From: Acidobacteriota bacterium
GTDB lineage: Bacteria; Acidobacteriota; Terriglobia; Terriglobales; Acidobacteriaceae
Direction: 5' to 3'
Length of the DNA stretch: 64,000 bases
Assembly (NCBI GenBank): GCA_019351975.1
Contig: JABBOG010000006.1
Coordinates: forward strand, 29,679 to 93,678
The notes under the pieces were generated by a model. The model was given only the letters and a program-made list of their open reading frames with translations, was not told the DNA's origin and did not search any database. The number at the start of each line of letters is the position of its first letter. Positions within the stretch are counted from its first letter, which is position 1. The position numbers were made by a program, and so were the translations under genes. This document shows, piece by piece, positions 8,737 to 18,185 of this stretch.

Positions 8737-10737
8737 ATGTATCGGACGTTGCAGATGCAGTTGCAGGAGCGGATTGAGGGGTCATTGCAGGAGCGCTATG
8801 GTGTGGCGCTGACGAACCTTGCGGTGGAGTTGCCGCCGAAGATCGCGTTTGGAGAGATGGCGCTGCCGGTGGCGTTTGAGCTGGCGAAGCGGCTGAAGAA
8901 GGCTCCGCGGGCGATTGCGATGGAGCTGCAGGCGGAGCTGGCGCAGATGCCGGGCGTTGCGGGGGTGGATGTTGCGGGGGCGGGATATTTAAATGTACGG
9001 CTGGACCGCGCGGCGATGGTGAAGCGCATGGCTGCGGATGAACATGCGGTGGTGGGCGGGGGCGGATTCAGGCTGGTGGAGCATACGAGCATCAATCCGA
9101 ACAAGGCTGCGCATGTGGGACATTTGCGGAATGCGATTCTGGGCGACAGCTTTGCGCGGATGCTGAAGAAGGATGAGTACAAGCCGGGATGGGAGACCGG
9201 TGTGCAGAACTACATCGACAATACGGGCGTTCAGGTGGCGGATATTGTGGTCGCGGTGACGGTGTTGCGGGACATGTCGCTGGCGGATGTGCAACGGTGG
9301 ATCGCGGAGCTGCGGGCGGCGGGGACGCGGCTGGATTATGTGTGCTGGGATCTGTACGCGGCGGTGTCACAGTGGTATGAGGCGGAGCCGGAGAAGGCAG
9401 CGGAGCGGAAGAAGATTCGGCTGGATACGCTGCATGCGATTGAGGCGGGTGGGAATGATACGGCGGCGATTGCGGAGCTGATTGCGACGGGGGTGCTGCG
9501 GCGGCATCTGGAGACGATGGAGCGGCTGGGGATTGAGTATGATTTTCTGCCTCGGGAGAGTGAGATTCTGCACCTGCACTTCTGGGAGGCTGCGCGCGCG
9601 CTGATGGTGGAGAAGGGCGTGCTGTATCTGGAGACGGAGGGTAAGAACAGGGGATGCTGGGTGATGCGGCGAGCAATCTCGCAGGCTGCTGGTGTGGAGC
9701 TCGCGGAGACTGGGCCGGATGAGGATGCGAAGATCATTATCCGATCCAACGGGACGGTGACGTATGTGGGTAAGGACATTGCGTATCACCTGTGGAAGTA
9801 TGGGTTGCTGGGGAAGGATTTCGGGTACACGACGTTTCGGGAGTATGCGACGCATACGTGCTGGATCTCGGCGGTGGAGGGGGAAGATCCGCACCCGAGT
9901 TATGCGCATGCGGATGCGATTTATAACGTGATTGATTCGCGGCAGGATGATCCGCAGACGCAGGTGAAGGAGGCGCTGCGGGCGCTGGGATATGCGGCGG
10001 AAGCGGACCGTTACACGCATTTGAACTATGCGTTTGTGGGGCTGACAGCGCGGACTGCGGAGGACTTGGGATATGTGCTGAGCGATGAGGACAAGGCGAA
10101 GAATTTTATTGAGGTGAGCGGGCGCAAGGGCTTTGGCGTGAAGGCGGATGATCTGATTGACCGGATGATTGCGGCAGCGCGTGCGGAGGTGGACGCGCGG
10201 CACCCGGAGCTTGAAGATCGGGAGCGTGCGGAGATTGCGGAGGCGATCGGCGTGGGCGCGCTGCGGTTCTTTCTGCTGCGGTTTACGCGGAATACGGTGA
10301 TTGCATTTGATTATCAGGACGCGTTGGCATTCGACGGCGAGACGGGGCCGTATGCGCAGTATGCGGCGGTGCGGGCGGCAAATATCTTTCGCAAGGCCGG
10401 GGTGAGCGCGGAGGCTGCGCTGGCGGCTGTTGAGGGTCTGGATCTGGCTGCGATGCTGGAGGGCGACGAGGGTACGAGCGTGTGGGAGGTTTGGCTGACG
10501 GCGTCAAGGCTGTCACTGGTGCTGGAGCAGGCGATCGCGGCGGCGGAGCCAGCGATGCTGGGGCGATATGCGTTTGTGCTGGCGCAGCAGTTCAATAATT
10601 TTTATCATCGGCACCACATTTTGACGGAGACGGATGAGGCTCGGAAGATGCTGTTGCTGGCGACGGCGGCGGTGGCGCGGAGGGAGCTGGTGCGCGTGCT
10701 GGGATGGTTGGGGATTGCGGTGCCGAGTGCGATGTAG
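8737..10737 (+). CDS. argS: Arginyl-tRNA synthetase
   Basis: Class Ia synthetase that charges tRNA-Arg with arginine in the cytoplasm. The N-terminal Add1-like domain covers ~1-110. The HIGH signature appears as HVGH at residues 126-129, preceded by NPNKAA. GWETGVQNYIDNTGVQVADIV follows in the Rossmann fold, with the degenerate KMSKS-like loop SGRKGFGVKADD near 460. A DALR anticodon-binding domain (ALAFDGETGPYAQYA, then NNFYHRHHIL) closes the 666-aa protein. The length is somewhat above the usual ~560-590 aa because the central domain is enlarged. The ATG at 8737 is the only reasonable start. Confidence 0.94.
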   Translation: MYRTLQMQLQERIEGSLQERYGVALTNLAVELPPKIAFGEMALPVAFELAKRLKKAPRAIAMELQAELAQMPGVAGVDVAGAGYLNVRLDRAAMVKRMAADEHAVVGGGGFRLVEHTSINPNKAAHVGHLRNAILGDSFARMLKKDEYKPGWETGVQNYIDNTGVQVADIVVAVTVLRDMSLADVQRWIAELRAAGTRLDYVCWDLYAAVSQWYEAEPEKAAERKKIRLDTLHAIEAGGNDTAAIAELIATGVLRRHLETMERLGIEYDFLPRESEILHLHFWEAARALMVEKGVLYLETEGKNRGCWVMRRAISQAAGVELAETGPDEDAKIIIRSNGTVTYVGKDIAYHLWKYGLLGKDFGYTTFREYATHTCWISAVEGEDPHPSYAHADAIYNVIDSRQDDPQTQVKEALRALGYAAEADRYTHLNYAFVGLTARTAEDLGYVLSDEDKAKNFIEVSGRKGFGVKADDLIDRMIAAARAEVDARHPELEDRERAEIAEAIGVGALRFFLLRFTRNTVIAFDYQDALAFDGETGPYAQYAAVRAANIFRKAGVSAEAALAAVEGLDLAAMLEGDEGTSVWEVWLTASRLSLVLEQAIAAAEPAMLGRYAFVLAQQFNNFYHRHHILTETDEARKMLLLATAAVARRELVRVLGWLGIAVPSAM

Positions 10738-10819
10738 GTGAATTTGTCGTGCACGTGTGGCGGGTTACTTGTTATCGTTATCTGGATTGAACAGCGGTGA
10801 AGAATTGAGAGTGAAGACG

Positions 10820-13252
10820 ATGCGGACGACGGCGGTTGTGCTGGGTGCGTTGGTTGGATTGGTTGGACTGTCGTCGGGGATGTTGGCGCAATCGGGCGGT
10901 GGTGGTGCGGTGGAGAACGCTGCGCTGGAGCGGAATGGAAGCACGGTGACCATTGAGCCGTATGCGCCGAATATTGTGCGGGTGACGATCAGCACGATTG
11001 CAAAAGAAGCTGAGGCGGGGCCGGGATATGGCTTCATTGCGAAGGAAGACGGCGCTGGGTGGAAGCATGATGTGGGCAAGGACGGTGCGGATGTTTACAG
11101 AAGCGACCGGATGGTGGTGACGGTTGCGCCGGGATATCACCGCAGTAAGAACCAGGTATTGCCGGACACGGCGAAGTTCTTTTCGGGGTCTGTGGGTGGG
11201 GTGAATGTGACGTTCGCGCTGCCGGATGGGACGCCGCTGACGGCGATGGATGGGTGGACGATGGCGGAGCTGAACCAGAAGGATGACACGCTGCGGAATG
11301 CGCGTGGGATCAAGCCGGAGGACCTGCCGCTATATACGGTGGGGGCGAACTTTGTGGCGCCTGATGATGAGCATTACTGGGGGATGGGGCAGAACCAGGA
11401 GGGGTATCTGGACCATAGGCAGCGGCCGATTACGTGCGCGGCGAATTACATTGCGCCGGGGTCGCCGAGCTGGTGTGTGCCGTTTGCGGTGACGAACAAG
11501 GGATATGGGTTGCTATGGGACAATCCATCGTCGACGACGATCTATCCTGCGTTCGATGGGCAGACGCGATGGACGTCGCAACTGGGCCGGCGGGTGAGTT
11601 ATTTTGTGATCGCTGGAAGCACGTCGGATGAGATTTATGCGGGATATCGGTTGCTGACGGGGACGACGCCGATGCTGCCGAAGGCGGCTTATGGATTCAT
11701 CCAATGCAAGCAGCGGTATAAGACGCAAGCTGAGGTGCTGGCTGTGGCGAAGGGCTACAGGGAGCGCCATCTGCCGATCGACATGATCGTAGTGGATTGG
11801 TTTTACTACACGAAGATGGGGCAGTACGACTTCAAGCCGAAGGACTGGCCGGACCCGGCGGCGATGAACAAGGAGCTGCATGCGGAGAATATCGAGAGCA
11901 TGATCTCGGTGTGGCCGAGGTTTGAGCCGGGGTCGAGGTATTACGACGAGATTCTTTCGCATGGGTGGTTTGAGCATTATGCGACGGGGATTCCGGTGAG
12001 CGCAGATGAACCGACGCCGGGAGTGCCGGTAAACGGGCTGCCGTATGACAAGGCGGGGTCGGATATCGATACGACGAACCCGGAGGCGGCGAAGTGGTGG
12101 TGGAATCTGATTCACACGAATATTGCTTCGAAGGGGTTTGACTACTTCTGGGCGGATGAGACGGAGCCGGACCTGCCACCGGATGGGGCGTATCTGCATG
12201 TGGGGCCGGGGGCGGAGTTCTTCAATGTGTATCCGCTGTTTCATACGGCGGCGATCTACGACGGGATGCGCGAGCAGGCGGCGAAGGGGGACGGCGGGCG
12301 TGCGCTGATTCTTTCGCGAGATGCGTATACGGGGATTCAGAAGAATAGCGTGCTGGTTTGGACTTCAGATATTTCGCCGACGTGGGATACGTTTCGGCGG
12401 CAGGTGCCGACGCTGCTGAATGATGCAGCTTCGGGGATTCCGTATGTGGGAAGCGATATCGGAGGGTGGCAGGACTTGCCGTACCGTCATATTCCTGCGC
12501 ATGCGCCGCTGATTGATCCTTCGGGTGCGCGAGAGAATGTGCACTTTGATGATGACTATCCGGAACTGTATGTGCGGTGGTTCGAGATGGGCGTGTTCGA
12601 GCCGACGATGCGGACGCATGGGACGCGAGAGCACAACGAGGTTTGGAGCTATGGACCGCAGGCAGAGCCGATTCTGGAGAAGTATTTGAAGCTGCGGTAC
12701 ACGCTGATGCCTTATATCTACTCACTGGGATGGAAGGTGCATGAGACGGGTGCGCCGCTGATGCGGTCGCTGTGGATGGATTTCCCGAAGGATTCGCATG
12801 TGTACAACATGTCGGATGAGTATATGTTCGGGCCGTCGTTGCTGGTGGCCCCGGTGATGGAGCAGGGAGCGACGACGCGTGCGGTGTATCTGCCGGAAGG
12901 TACGGACTGGTACAACTATTGGACGAACGAAAAGGTGCATGGCGGGCAGACGATTACGGTGCATGCGGGGATCGATACGATTCCTTTGTTTGTACGCGCG
13001 GGTGCGATTCTGCCGCTAGGTGTGCCGGTAGAGAGCACTCACGGGAAGCAGCCGCTGGAGAAGGTCAAGGTGTATGCGGGGGCAGATGGATCGTTCGCGC
13101 TGTACAGCGATGATGGTACGACGTATGCGTATGAGAAGGGCGACAGGGAGGTCACGACGCTAACGTGGAACGATAAGGCGGGGACGCTCAGCCATGCGGG
13201 GCCTAAGGAGTGGGAGAAGAGCGAGAAAGAGTTGGTGGAAGTCGTGCGGTAG
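10820..13252 (+). CDS. Secreted glycoside hydrolase family 31 (alpha-glucosidase / alpha-xylosidase type)
   Basis: From ATG 10820 the protein is 810 aa with a Sec signal peptide (MRTTAVVLGALVGLVGLSSGMLAQ). GTG 10811 is an alternative start. An N-terminal beta-sandwich is followed by the (beta/alpha)8 barrel. The nucleophile is D446 in FWADETEPD and the acid/base is D546 in GSDIGGW; both fit GH31. A C-terminal beta-sandwich (VYAGADGSFALYSDDGTTY) matches the GH31 DUF5110-like module. It probably acts in the periplasm on alpha-linked glucose or xylose. Substrate cannot be read from sequence; WADETEP rather than a WxDMNE-type motif leans towards xylosidase-like members. No sugar transporter is adjacent. 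Confidence 0.88.
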   Translation: MRTTAVVLGALVGLVGLSSGMLAQSGGGGAVENAALERNGSTVTIEPYAPNIVRVTISTIAKEAEAGPGYGFIAKEDGAGWKHDVGKDGADVYRSDRMVVTVAPGYHRSKNQVLPDTAKFFSGSVGGVNVTFALPDGTPLTAMDGWTMAELNQKDDTLRNARGIKPEDLPLYTVGANFVAPDDEHYWGMGQNQEGYLDHRQRPITCAANYIAPGSPSWCVPFAVTNKGYGLLWDNPSSTTIYPAFDGQTRWTSQLGRRVSYFVIAGSTSDEIYAGYRLLTGTTPMLPKAAYGFIQCKQRYKTQAEVLAVAKGYRERHLPIDMIVVDWFYYTKMGQYDFKPKDWPDPAAMNKELHAENIESMISVWPRFEPGSRYYDEILSHGWFEHYATGIPVSADEPTPGVPVNGLPYDKAGSDIDTTNPEAAKWWWNLIHTNIASKGFDYFWADETEPDLPPDGAYLHVGPGAEFFNVYPLFHTAAIYDGMREQAAKGDGGRALILSRDAYTGIQKNSVLVWTSDISPTWDTFRRQVPTLLNDAASGIPYVGSDIGGWQDLPYRHIPAHAPLIDPSGARENVHFDDDYPELYVRWFEMGVFEPTMRTHGTREHNEVWSYGPQAEPILEKYLKLRYTLMPYIYSLGWKVHETGAPLMRSLWMDFPKDSHVYNMSDEYMFGPSLLVAPVMEQGATTRAVYLPEGTDWYNYWTNEKVHGGQTITVHAGIDTIPLFVRAGAILPLGVPVESTHGKQPLEKVKVYAGADGSFALYSDDGTTYAYEKGDREVTTLTWNDKAGTLSHAGPKEWEKSEKELVEVVR

Positions 13253-13351
13253 CGTGTTGCTGCGGCTGGGGGATGGTGGGCGCGGACGGAGCGCAGTCGC
13301 GGAGAAGGGTCGAGCTGTTTGATACATGACCTGAGGTTCCACGCAGCCAGA

Positions 13352-13373
13352 TGCAGCGTGCGGCTTCGCTGCA
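13352..13373. other. Hairpin between GH31 gene and kdpE
   Basis: A 7-bp perfect stem TGCAGCG / CGCTGCA with loop TGCGGCTT. No T-run follows, so it may be a weak terminator for the GH31 gene or part of a dispersed repeat. The rest of the 13253-13518 gap shows nothing recognisable; no TTTATA-type KdpE half-sites were seen there. Confidence 0.35.
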
Positions 13374-13518
13374 CGACAACGATCGCTGTACTATGAAGCG
13401 CCTTGGCATCAGAACTTCTGAAAGCCTGCTGCAAACATCTAGAATGAGGTGACGAAGTAATCTTGAGCGGGGCACCGTTTGGTCAGCACGCCTCTCTGGG
13501 ATGTGCGTGGAGAATTCC

Positions 13519-14241
13519 ATGATGCAGGGTGAGAACGAGCCGCAGGTAAAGGTCCTAGTGGTCGATGACGAGCCGCAGATAACGCGTGTGCTGCGGATGG
13601 CGTTGACGTCGCAGGGATACAGCGTGAAAGTTGCTGGGAACGGGGCGGAGGGGTTGGCGATTGTAAGAGCGTGGAAGCCCGATCTGGTCGTTACAGACCT
13701 CGCGATGCCACAGATGAACGGGGTGGAGTTGTGCGAGACGATTCGCGTTTTTTCTCAGGTACCGATCATCATATTGTCCGTGCGGGATCAGGAGAAGATG
13801 AAGGTTGAGGCGCTGGATGCGGGTGCGAACGATTACGTTACGAAGCCGTTCGGCATGCAGGAGTTGCAGGCGAGAATTCGTGTGCAGCTAAGGGGTGCTT
13901 TGGAAGGAGAACCTCAGCCGGCAGCCCCTTACGACATCGGAGATTTTCATGTTGACGTTGCGAATCGGCACATTGCAGTGCGTGGACAACATGTCCATCT
14001 CACCCCGAAACAATTTGAGCTGCTCATGTATTTTCTGGAACACGCAGACCGAGTGCTAACGCATCGAACGCTGTTGCACGCGGTGTGGGGAAGTGACGTT
14101 GCTCAGCCGGAATATCTGCGCGTGCACATCGGGCAACTGCGGAAGAAGATCGAGCTTGGCGAGCAGCCGAGGTATATCTTGACAGAGCCATGGGTGGGCT
14201 ACAGGTTTTTGCCGACGGGTGCTGAGGCAGTATCTTTATAA
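13519..14241 (+). CDS. kdpE: OmpR-family response regulator KdpE
   Basis: 240 aa. The receiver domain (~12-125) has acidic pair VDDE, phospho-acceptor D60 in VVTDLAMPQMNG, the switch serine in IILSVRD and lysine in VTKPFG. The winged-helix DNA-binding domain (~140-235) contains LTPKQFELLMYFLEHADRV and the recognition-helix region YLRVHIGQLRKKIE. Sequence and its place directly before the kdp genes identify it as KdpE, activator of potassium-uptake genes. ATG 13519 or 13522 is preferred over 13501. The partner sensor KdpD is absent from the window. A candidate operator overlaps the end of the gene. Confidence 0.88.
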   Translation: MMQGENEPQVKVLVVDDEPQITRVLRMALTSQGYSVKVAGNGAEGLAIVRAWKPDLVVTDLAMPQMNGVELCETIRVFSQVPIIILSVRDQEKMKVEALDAGANDYVTKPFGMQELQARIRVQLRGALEGEPQPAAPYDIGDFHVDVANRHIAVRGQHVHLTPKQFELLMYFLEHADRVLTHRTLLHAVWGSDVAQPEYLRVHIGQLRKKIELGEQPRYILTEPWVGYRFLPTGAEAVSL

Positions 14242-14273
14242 AGTCTTTATGACTTCCATGCGGCTTTTTTACA
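14235..14273 (+). promoter_or_regulatory. Putative KdpE operator upstream of porin-kdpFABC
   Basis: TTTATA (14235-14240), five bases, then TTTATG (14246-14251), and TTTACA at 14268-14273. The half-sites start at 14235, 14246 and 14268, in register with an 11-bp helical repeat. The E. coli KdpE site is known as TTTATA-N5-TTTACA, and OmpR-family dimers bind direct repeats about 10-11 bp apart. The site overlaps the kdpE stop codon, about 60 nt before the porin start. This places the porin and kdp genes under KdpE by inference. Confidence 0.55.
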
Positions 14274-14331
14274 TCAATATTGTTTGAATGAATCTTGCCA
14301 CGGCTTTTCCGTGTGTCGAGGTTTAGTAACG

Positions 14332-16107
14332 ATGTCGCTTTTCAGAAAATGTTTTATTCCAATATTCGTTGTTCTCGTTAACATCGCATCAGGCATAACG
14401 ATCTGCCAAGGGCAGACTGTGTCTGCATCAGACGTAGCACCGACAATGGCAGCGCAGCAGCAGGCCAGCGTGCTGACGACATTTCCAGCGCTGGATCTAT
14501 TTCCAGCGCGTCTGCAACAGGGCTCTGCGGAGACTCAGGATCCGGCAACTGTAAATGTCCCGGTGGCCGCTTCGAGTGGTATACCGCTTGCGCCTCTGCC
14601 AGGAGAGGGCTTCTTTGACCGCTGGGGTAGGGCCTATCTTTCCGACTGGACGGGCAATTCGCCTGTGACTGAGGTTCCGCAATTGCCGCGCCGCGGGACG
14701 CCGGCACCGATTCCGTCGCCGCCGTATCCAGCGTCCGACTGGCCGATAGGCGGAACGCCTGTGATTGGAGCACCAGATACGCAGAGCTATCCGTTGATGC
14801 AGGCTATCAATGGAAACACTGGCAGAAACAAGATTTACGGCTGGCTTGAGGTTGGCGGGAATGGCTCTACGAATAACAAAACCAATGCGCAGAAGGGCAT
14901 TGCGGCCAGTGCTCCTGCGGCCTACGATGTCTATTCGAATCAAATACAACTCGATCAGGCGGCTCTGTATTTTTCGAAGTTAGAAGACACAGTTCAGACC
15001 GATCACTTCGATTGGGGATATCAACTTACGTTGCTATACGGCGTGGATTATCGTTTCACTACGTCGCACGGCATTCTCAGTCAGCAGTTGCTAGTCAAGA
15101 ATGCGGAATATGGTTTTGATCCAGTGATGTTTTATGTTGACGGATACTTTCCGCATCTAGGAAAGGGAAGTGTGTTGCGCGTGGGGCGTTACATCTCGCT
15201 GCCTGATATCGAGGCGCAACTTGCACCGAATAACTACACATATTCGCACTCCATTCTTTATACCTATGACTGCTACACGATGGTTGGAGCGAATCTAACT
15301 ACGAAGATTGACGATCACTGGACTGTTCAGGGCGGCATCTCGCCAGGATGTGATACGGCACCGTGGACAACGGATGCCAAGCTTACAGGTAATGTATGTG
15401 TGATTTATACGTGGTCTAACGGTGGTAATGCTTTGAATACATGCGATAACACCATTAATGACGGTAAGTATGCGTACAACAATCTAACTGCATATTATGA
15501 GACGTTTTATCACCGCATTAATGCACACTGGCATACAGCTACGGAGGGTTGGTATCAGTATATGAAGCAGACCCCGAATATGTATTGGTATAACTCGGGA
15601 GGGATGTATGGCAAGAGTTCTGCCACGCCTTTTCCTGAGACGAATGGAGCGGGAGGGGCTCTTAACTTCGGTGCTGTGTGCGAAGATCCACGCCTGCCCG
15701 CGGCACAGCAAGCTGCACGGTGTTACGCACCTGAGTGGGCAATTACGAATTATCTGGAGCATAATTTCTGGAATAACCGCGCGTCGCTCAATATTCGCAA
15801 TGAGTTTGTCGATGACATCAAGGGTCAACGCACGGGCACTCCTGCAAAGTATGAGGAGCACTTAGTAGGTGTGGATCTTTGGACAGGATCTACGGTGACG
15901 TTTCGTCCAGAGTTGAGTTACATGAAGTGCTATAGCACATATAAATCACTCGATGGACGACCTGTATCCTGCACGGACATCTCCGCAGGATCTTCAATCG
16001 CAAGTGACGAGGCCACGTGGCTGAACGGGCCCGGAGGTGCTATGCCAACTGGACTAGGCAAGACGCAGTATCTTACGCTTGCAGCGGACATTATTTGGCA
16101 CTTCTAA
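14332..16107 (+). CDS. Outer-membrane beta-barrel porin (BBP2-like) in the kdp locus
   Basis: From ATG 14332 the protein is 591 aa with a signal peptide (MSLFRKCFIPIFVVLVNIASG...CQGQ). A proline-rich spacer (APIPSPPYPASDWPIGG) precedes a barrel of alternating aromatic strands and a C-terminal strand ending in aromatic F (DIIWHF), typical of outer-membrane proteins. Motifs such as YGWLEVGGN, GYFPHLGKGSVLRVGRY and YETFYHRIN recall the porin-2 (BBP2) family. The position between the putative KdpE operator and kdpF suggests it brings potassium across the outer membrane. GC content is clearly lower here (about 40-55% in sampled lines) than in the GH31 and argS genes before it. Confidence 0.72.
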   Translation: MSLFRKCFIPIFVVLVNIASGITICQGQTVSASDVAPTMAAQQQASVLTTFPALDLFPARLQQGSAETQDPATVNVPVAASSGIPLAPLPGEGFFDRWGRAYLSDWTGNSPVTEVPQLPRRGTPAPIPSPPYPASDWPIGGTPVIGAPDTQSYPLMQAINGNTGRNKIYGWLEVGGNGSTNNKTNAQKGIAASAPAAYDVYSNQIQLDQAALYFSKLEDTVQTDHFDWGYQLTLLYGVDYRFTTSHGILSQQLLVKNAEYGFDPVMFYVDGYFPHLGKGSVLRVGRYISLPDIEAQLAPNNYTYSHSILYTYDCYTMVGANLTTKIDDHWTVQGGISPGCDTAPWTTDAKLTGNVCVIYTWSNGGNALNTCDNTINDGKYAYNNLTAYYETFYHRINAHWHTATEGWYQYMKQTPNMYWYNSGGMYGKSSATPFPETNGAGGALNFGAVCEDPRLPAAQQAARCYAPEWAITNYLEHNFWNNRASLNIRNEFVDDIKGQRTGTPAKYEEHLVGVDLWTGSTVTFRPELSYMKCYSTYKSLDGRPVSCTDISAGSSIASDEATWLNGPGGAMPTGLGKTQYLTLAADIIWHF

Positions 16108-16183
16108 AGCGGAGGTAGGGTAGCTACTTTTTAAGCGGTAGCTATATGGATTGCAGTGAACTGGATGAAGGAAGCAGGAATCT

Positions 16184-16285
16184 ATGTGGGATATAGGCAT
16201 GGTTGTTATAACGGTCGGGTTCTTTGTCGTGGCATGGGCTTACACGGATGGATGTGGGCGGCTCAGCGGAAGGGAGGATAAGTAG
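16184..16285 (+). CDS. 33-aa single-pass membrane peptide before kdpF
   Basis: Starts MWDIGMVVITVGFF and continues with one hydrophobic helix (residues ~5-20), then a short charged tail ending GREDK. A purine-rich GAAGGAAGCAGGAA stretch lies before the ATG. Its TAG is immediately followed by the kdpF ATG with no spacer, so translation is probably coupled. Short peptides of this kind before kdpF are, to my recollection, a recurring feature of acidobacterial kdp operons. Function unknown; a second KdpF-like stabilising subunit is a guess. Confidence 0.65.
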   Translation: MWDIGMVVITVGFFVVAWAYTDGCGRLSGREDK

Positions 16286-16372
16286 ATGCTGGAAAATGTG
16301 CTGCTAGGTATCGTCTCGCTCGCTCTACTGGTTTATCTCGTTTACGCGCTCTTGCGTCCAGAAAAATTTTAG
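16286..16372 (+). CDS. kdpF: KdpF, small subunit of the K+-transporting ATPase
   Basis: 28 aa, MLENVLLGIVSLALLVYLVY then ALLRPEKF. This is one membrane helix followed by the L-x-P-E-x-F ending typical of KdpF. It lies between the 33-aa peptide (0 nt gap) and kdpA (19 nt gap). KdpF stabilises the KdpABC complex in the inner membrane. Confidence 0.9.
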   Translation: MLENVLLGIVSLALLVYLVYALLRPEKF

Positions 16373-16391
16373 AAGGAAGTAACTCAACGTT

Positions 16392-18167
16392 ATGACTGCC
16401 AATGGATGGTTTCAGATCTTCTTGTTTTTTGCGCTCGTACTTGTGTGTGCCAAACCACTCGGCGTATATATGGCGCGCGTGTTCGAGCGAGAGAAGACAT
16501 ATGCGGATGTTGTCTTTCGGCCTGTGGAACGGGTCATCTACCGACTCACTGGCATTGACGAGACACATGAGATGCGCTGGACGGAGTATGCAGTTACGAT
16601 GCTGCTCTTTAGCGCAGTGACGATGGTGATGACGTATGCGGTAGAGAGACTCCAGCAATTTTTACCGTTGAATCCGCAGCACTTCTCCGGTGTAACGCCT
16701 GATCTGGCATTCAACACGGCCGCCTCGTTTACGTCAAATACGAACTGGCAGTCCTATGTTCCGGAGACGACGATGAGCTATCTCACGCAGATGCTCACGC
16801 TGGCGTACCATAATTTCTTTTCTGCTGCGGTTGGGATTGCGCTTGCGATTGCGTTGATTCGCGGCATCTCGAGGCGTGAATCAAAGACGCTGGGAAACTT
16901 CTGGGTGGACACGACGAGAGCGTCTTTGTGGGTGCTTCTGCCGATGTCTATCGTCGTGGCGCTGTTGCTGGTGTCGCAGGGTGTTGTCCAGAATTTTCGC
17001 CCATACGATCATGCCAGGCTCGTGCAGGCGCAGACAGTAACGGCCACCAGTGCGGATGGCAAAAGTTCGACACAGACGATTACAACGCAGAACATTGCGC
17101 AGGGACCGGTGGCTTCGCAGGAGGCTATCAAGATGTTGGGGACGAATGGTGGTGGATTTTTTGAGGCGAACAGCGCTCATCCGTTTGAGAATCCTACACC
17201 TTTTTCAAACTTGATTGAGATGTTCTTGATCTTTGCGATTCCAGGAGCGTTGACGGTGACGCTTGGGCGAATGACTCGCGCACCGAAGCATGGTTGGGCT
17301 GTCTTTGCAGCGATGACGGTGCTGTTCTTTGCCGGAGTTCTGGTTGCGTACCATGCCGAGGCGCAGGGCAATCCGCTGCTGCACGGCGTGAATCAGCAGG
17401 CGAGTGCGTTGCAGTCGGGCGGGAATATGGAGGGCAAGGAGGTCCGCTTCGGGATTGCGAACTCAGCACTGTTTGCGACGGTGACGACGGATGCGAGCTG
17501 CGGTGCTGTGAACGGAGTGTTGGACTCGTTTATGCCGCTTGGCGGTCTGGTGCCGCTGGTGAATATGATGCTCGGCGAGGTGATCTTCGGCGGCGTCGGT
17601 GCTGGGCTGTATGGGATGTTGATCTTTGTGATTCTTGCGGTGTTTATCGCGGGACTGATGGTGGGACGCACTCCCGAGTATCTGGGTAAGAAGATTGAGT
17701 CGTTCGATGTGAAGATGGCGATGCTGTTTGTGCTCATCTTTCCGCTTTCGATTCTTGGCTTCTCGGCAGTGGCGCTAATGATGCCTAGTGCGGGGCTGTC
17801 TGCGTTGGGGAACTCCGGGCCGCATGGGCTGACGGAAATTATCTACGCGTATACATCGACTACGGCAAATAACGGATCGGCGTTCGCGGGGCTAAGTGCG
17901 AATACGCATTGGTACAACATGTCGTTGGGTCTCGCGATGCTCATTGGGCGGTTCTTCATGATTGTGCCAATGTTGGCGATCGCGGGAAATCTAGCGAGGA
18001 AGAAGCTAGTACCACCTTCGGCGGGAACGTTCCCCGTAACGACACCTCTGTTTACGGTGTTGCTGGTCGGAGTGGTTGTAATTGTCGGGGCACTTACATT
18101 TTTTCCAGCGGTTACGTTGGGACCCATACTCGAGCACCTTCTGCTGCAGGCTGGCAAAAGCTTCTAA
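16392..18167 (+). CDS. kdpA: KdpA, K+-translocating subunit
   Basis: 591 aa with about ten membrane helices. It is the channel-like subunit that binds and passes K+. Selectivity-filter motifs are present: TSNTNWQ near residue 116, MLGTNGGGFFEANSAHPFENP near 247, and the later TTDASCGAVNG and TTANNGSAF stretches. The AAGGAAG ribosome site lies 12-18 nt before ATG 16392. It is one operon with kdpF, kdpB (18 nt gap) and kdpC. The length is slightly above E. coli KdpA (557 aa). Confidence 0.96.
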   Translation: MTANGWFQIFLFFALVLVCAKPLGVYMARVFEREKTYADVVFRPVERVIYRLTGIDETHEMRWTEYAVTMLLFSAVTMVMTYAVERLQQFLPLNPQHFSGVTPDLAFNTAASFTSNTNWQSYVPETTMSYLTQMLTLAYHNFFSAAVGIALAIALIRGISRRESKTLGNFWVDTTRASLWVLLPMSIVVALLLVSQGVVQNFRPYDHARLVQAQTVTATSADGKSSTQTITTQNIAQGPVASQEAIKMLGTNGGGFFEANSAHPFENPTPFSNLIEMFLIFAIPGALTVTLGRMTRAPKHGWAVFAAMTVLFFAGVLVAYHAEAQGNPLLHGVNQQASALQSGGNMEGKEVRFGIANSALFATVTTDASCGAVNGVLDSFMPLGGLVPLVNMMLGEVIFGGVGAGLYGMLIFVILAVFIAGLMVGRTPEYLGKKIESFDVKMAMLFVLIFPLSILGFSAVALMMPSAGLSALGNSGPHGLTEIIYAYTSTTANNGSAFAGLSANTHWYNMSLGLAMLIGRFFMIVPMLAIAGNLARKKLVPPSAGTFPVTTPLFTVLLVGVVVIVGALTFFPAVTLGPILEHLLLQAGKSF

Positions 18168-18185
18168 CCAGGAAAGAAAAGTACA

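Noticed and set aside
16108-16183. GGTAGCTA repeated twice between porin and small peptide gene
   Set aside because: Each copy is a short palindrome with a T-run after the first, but the stem is only 4 bp and no function can be supported.
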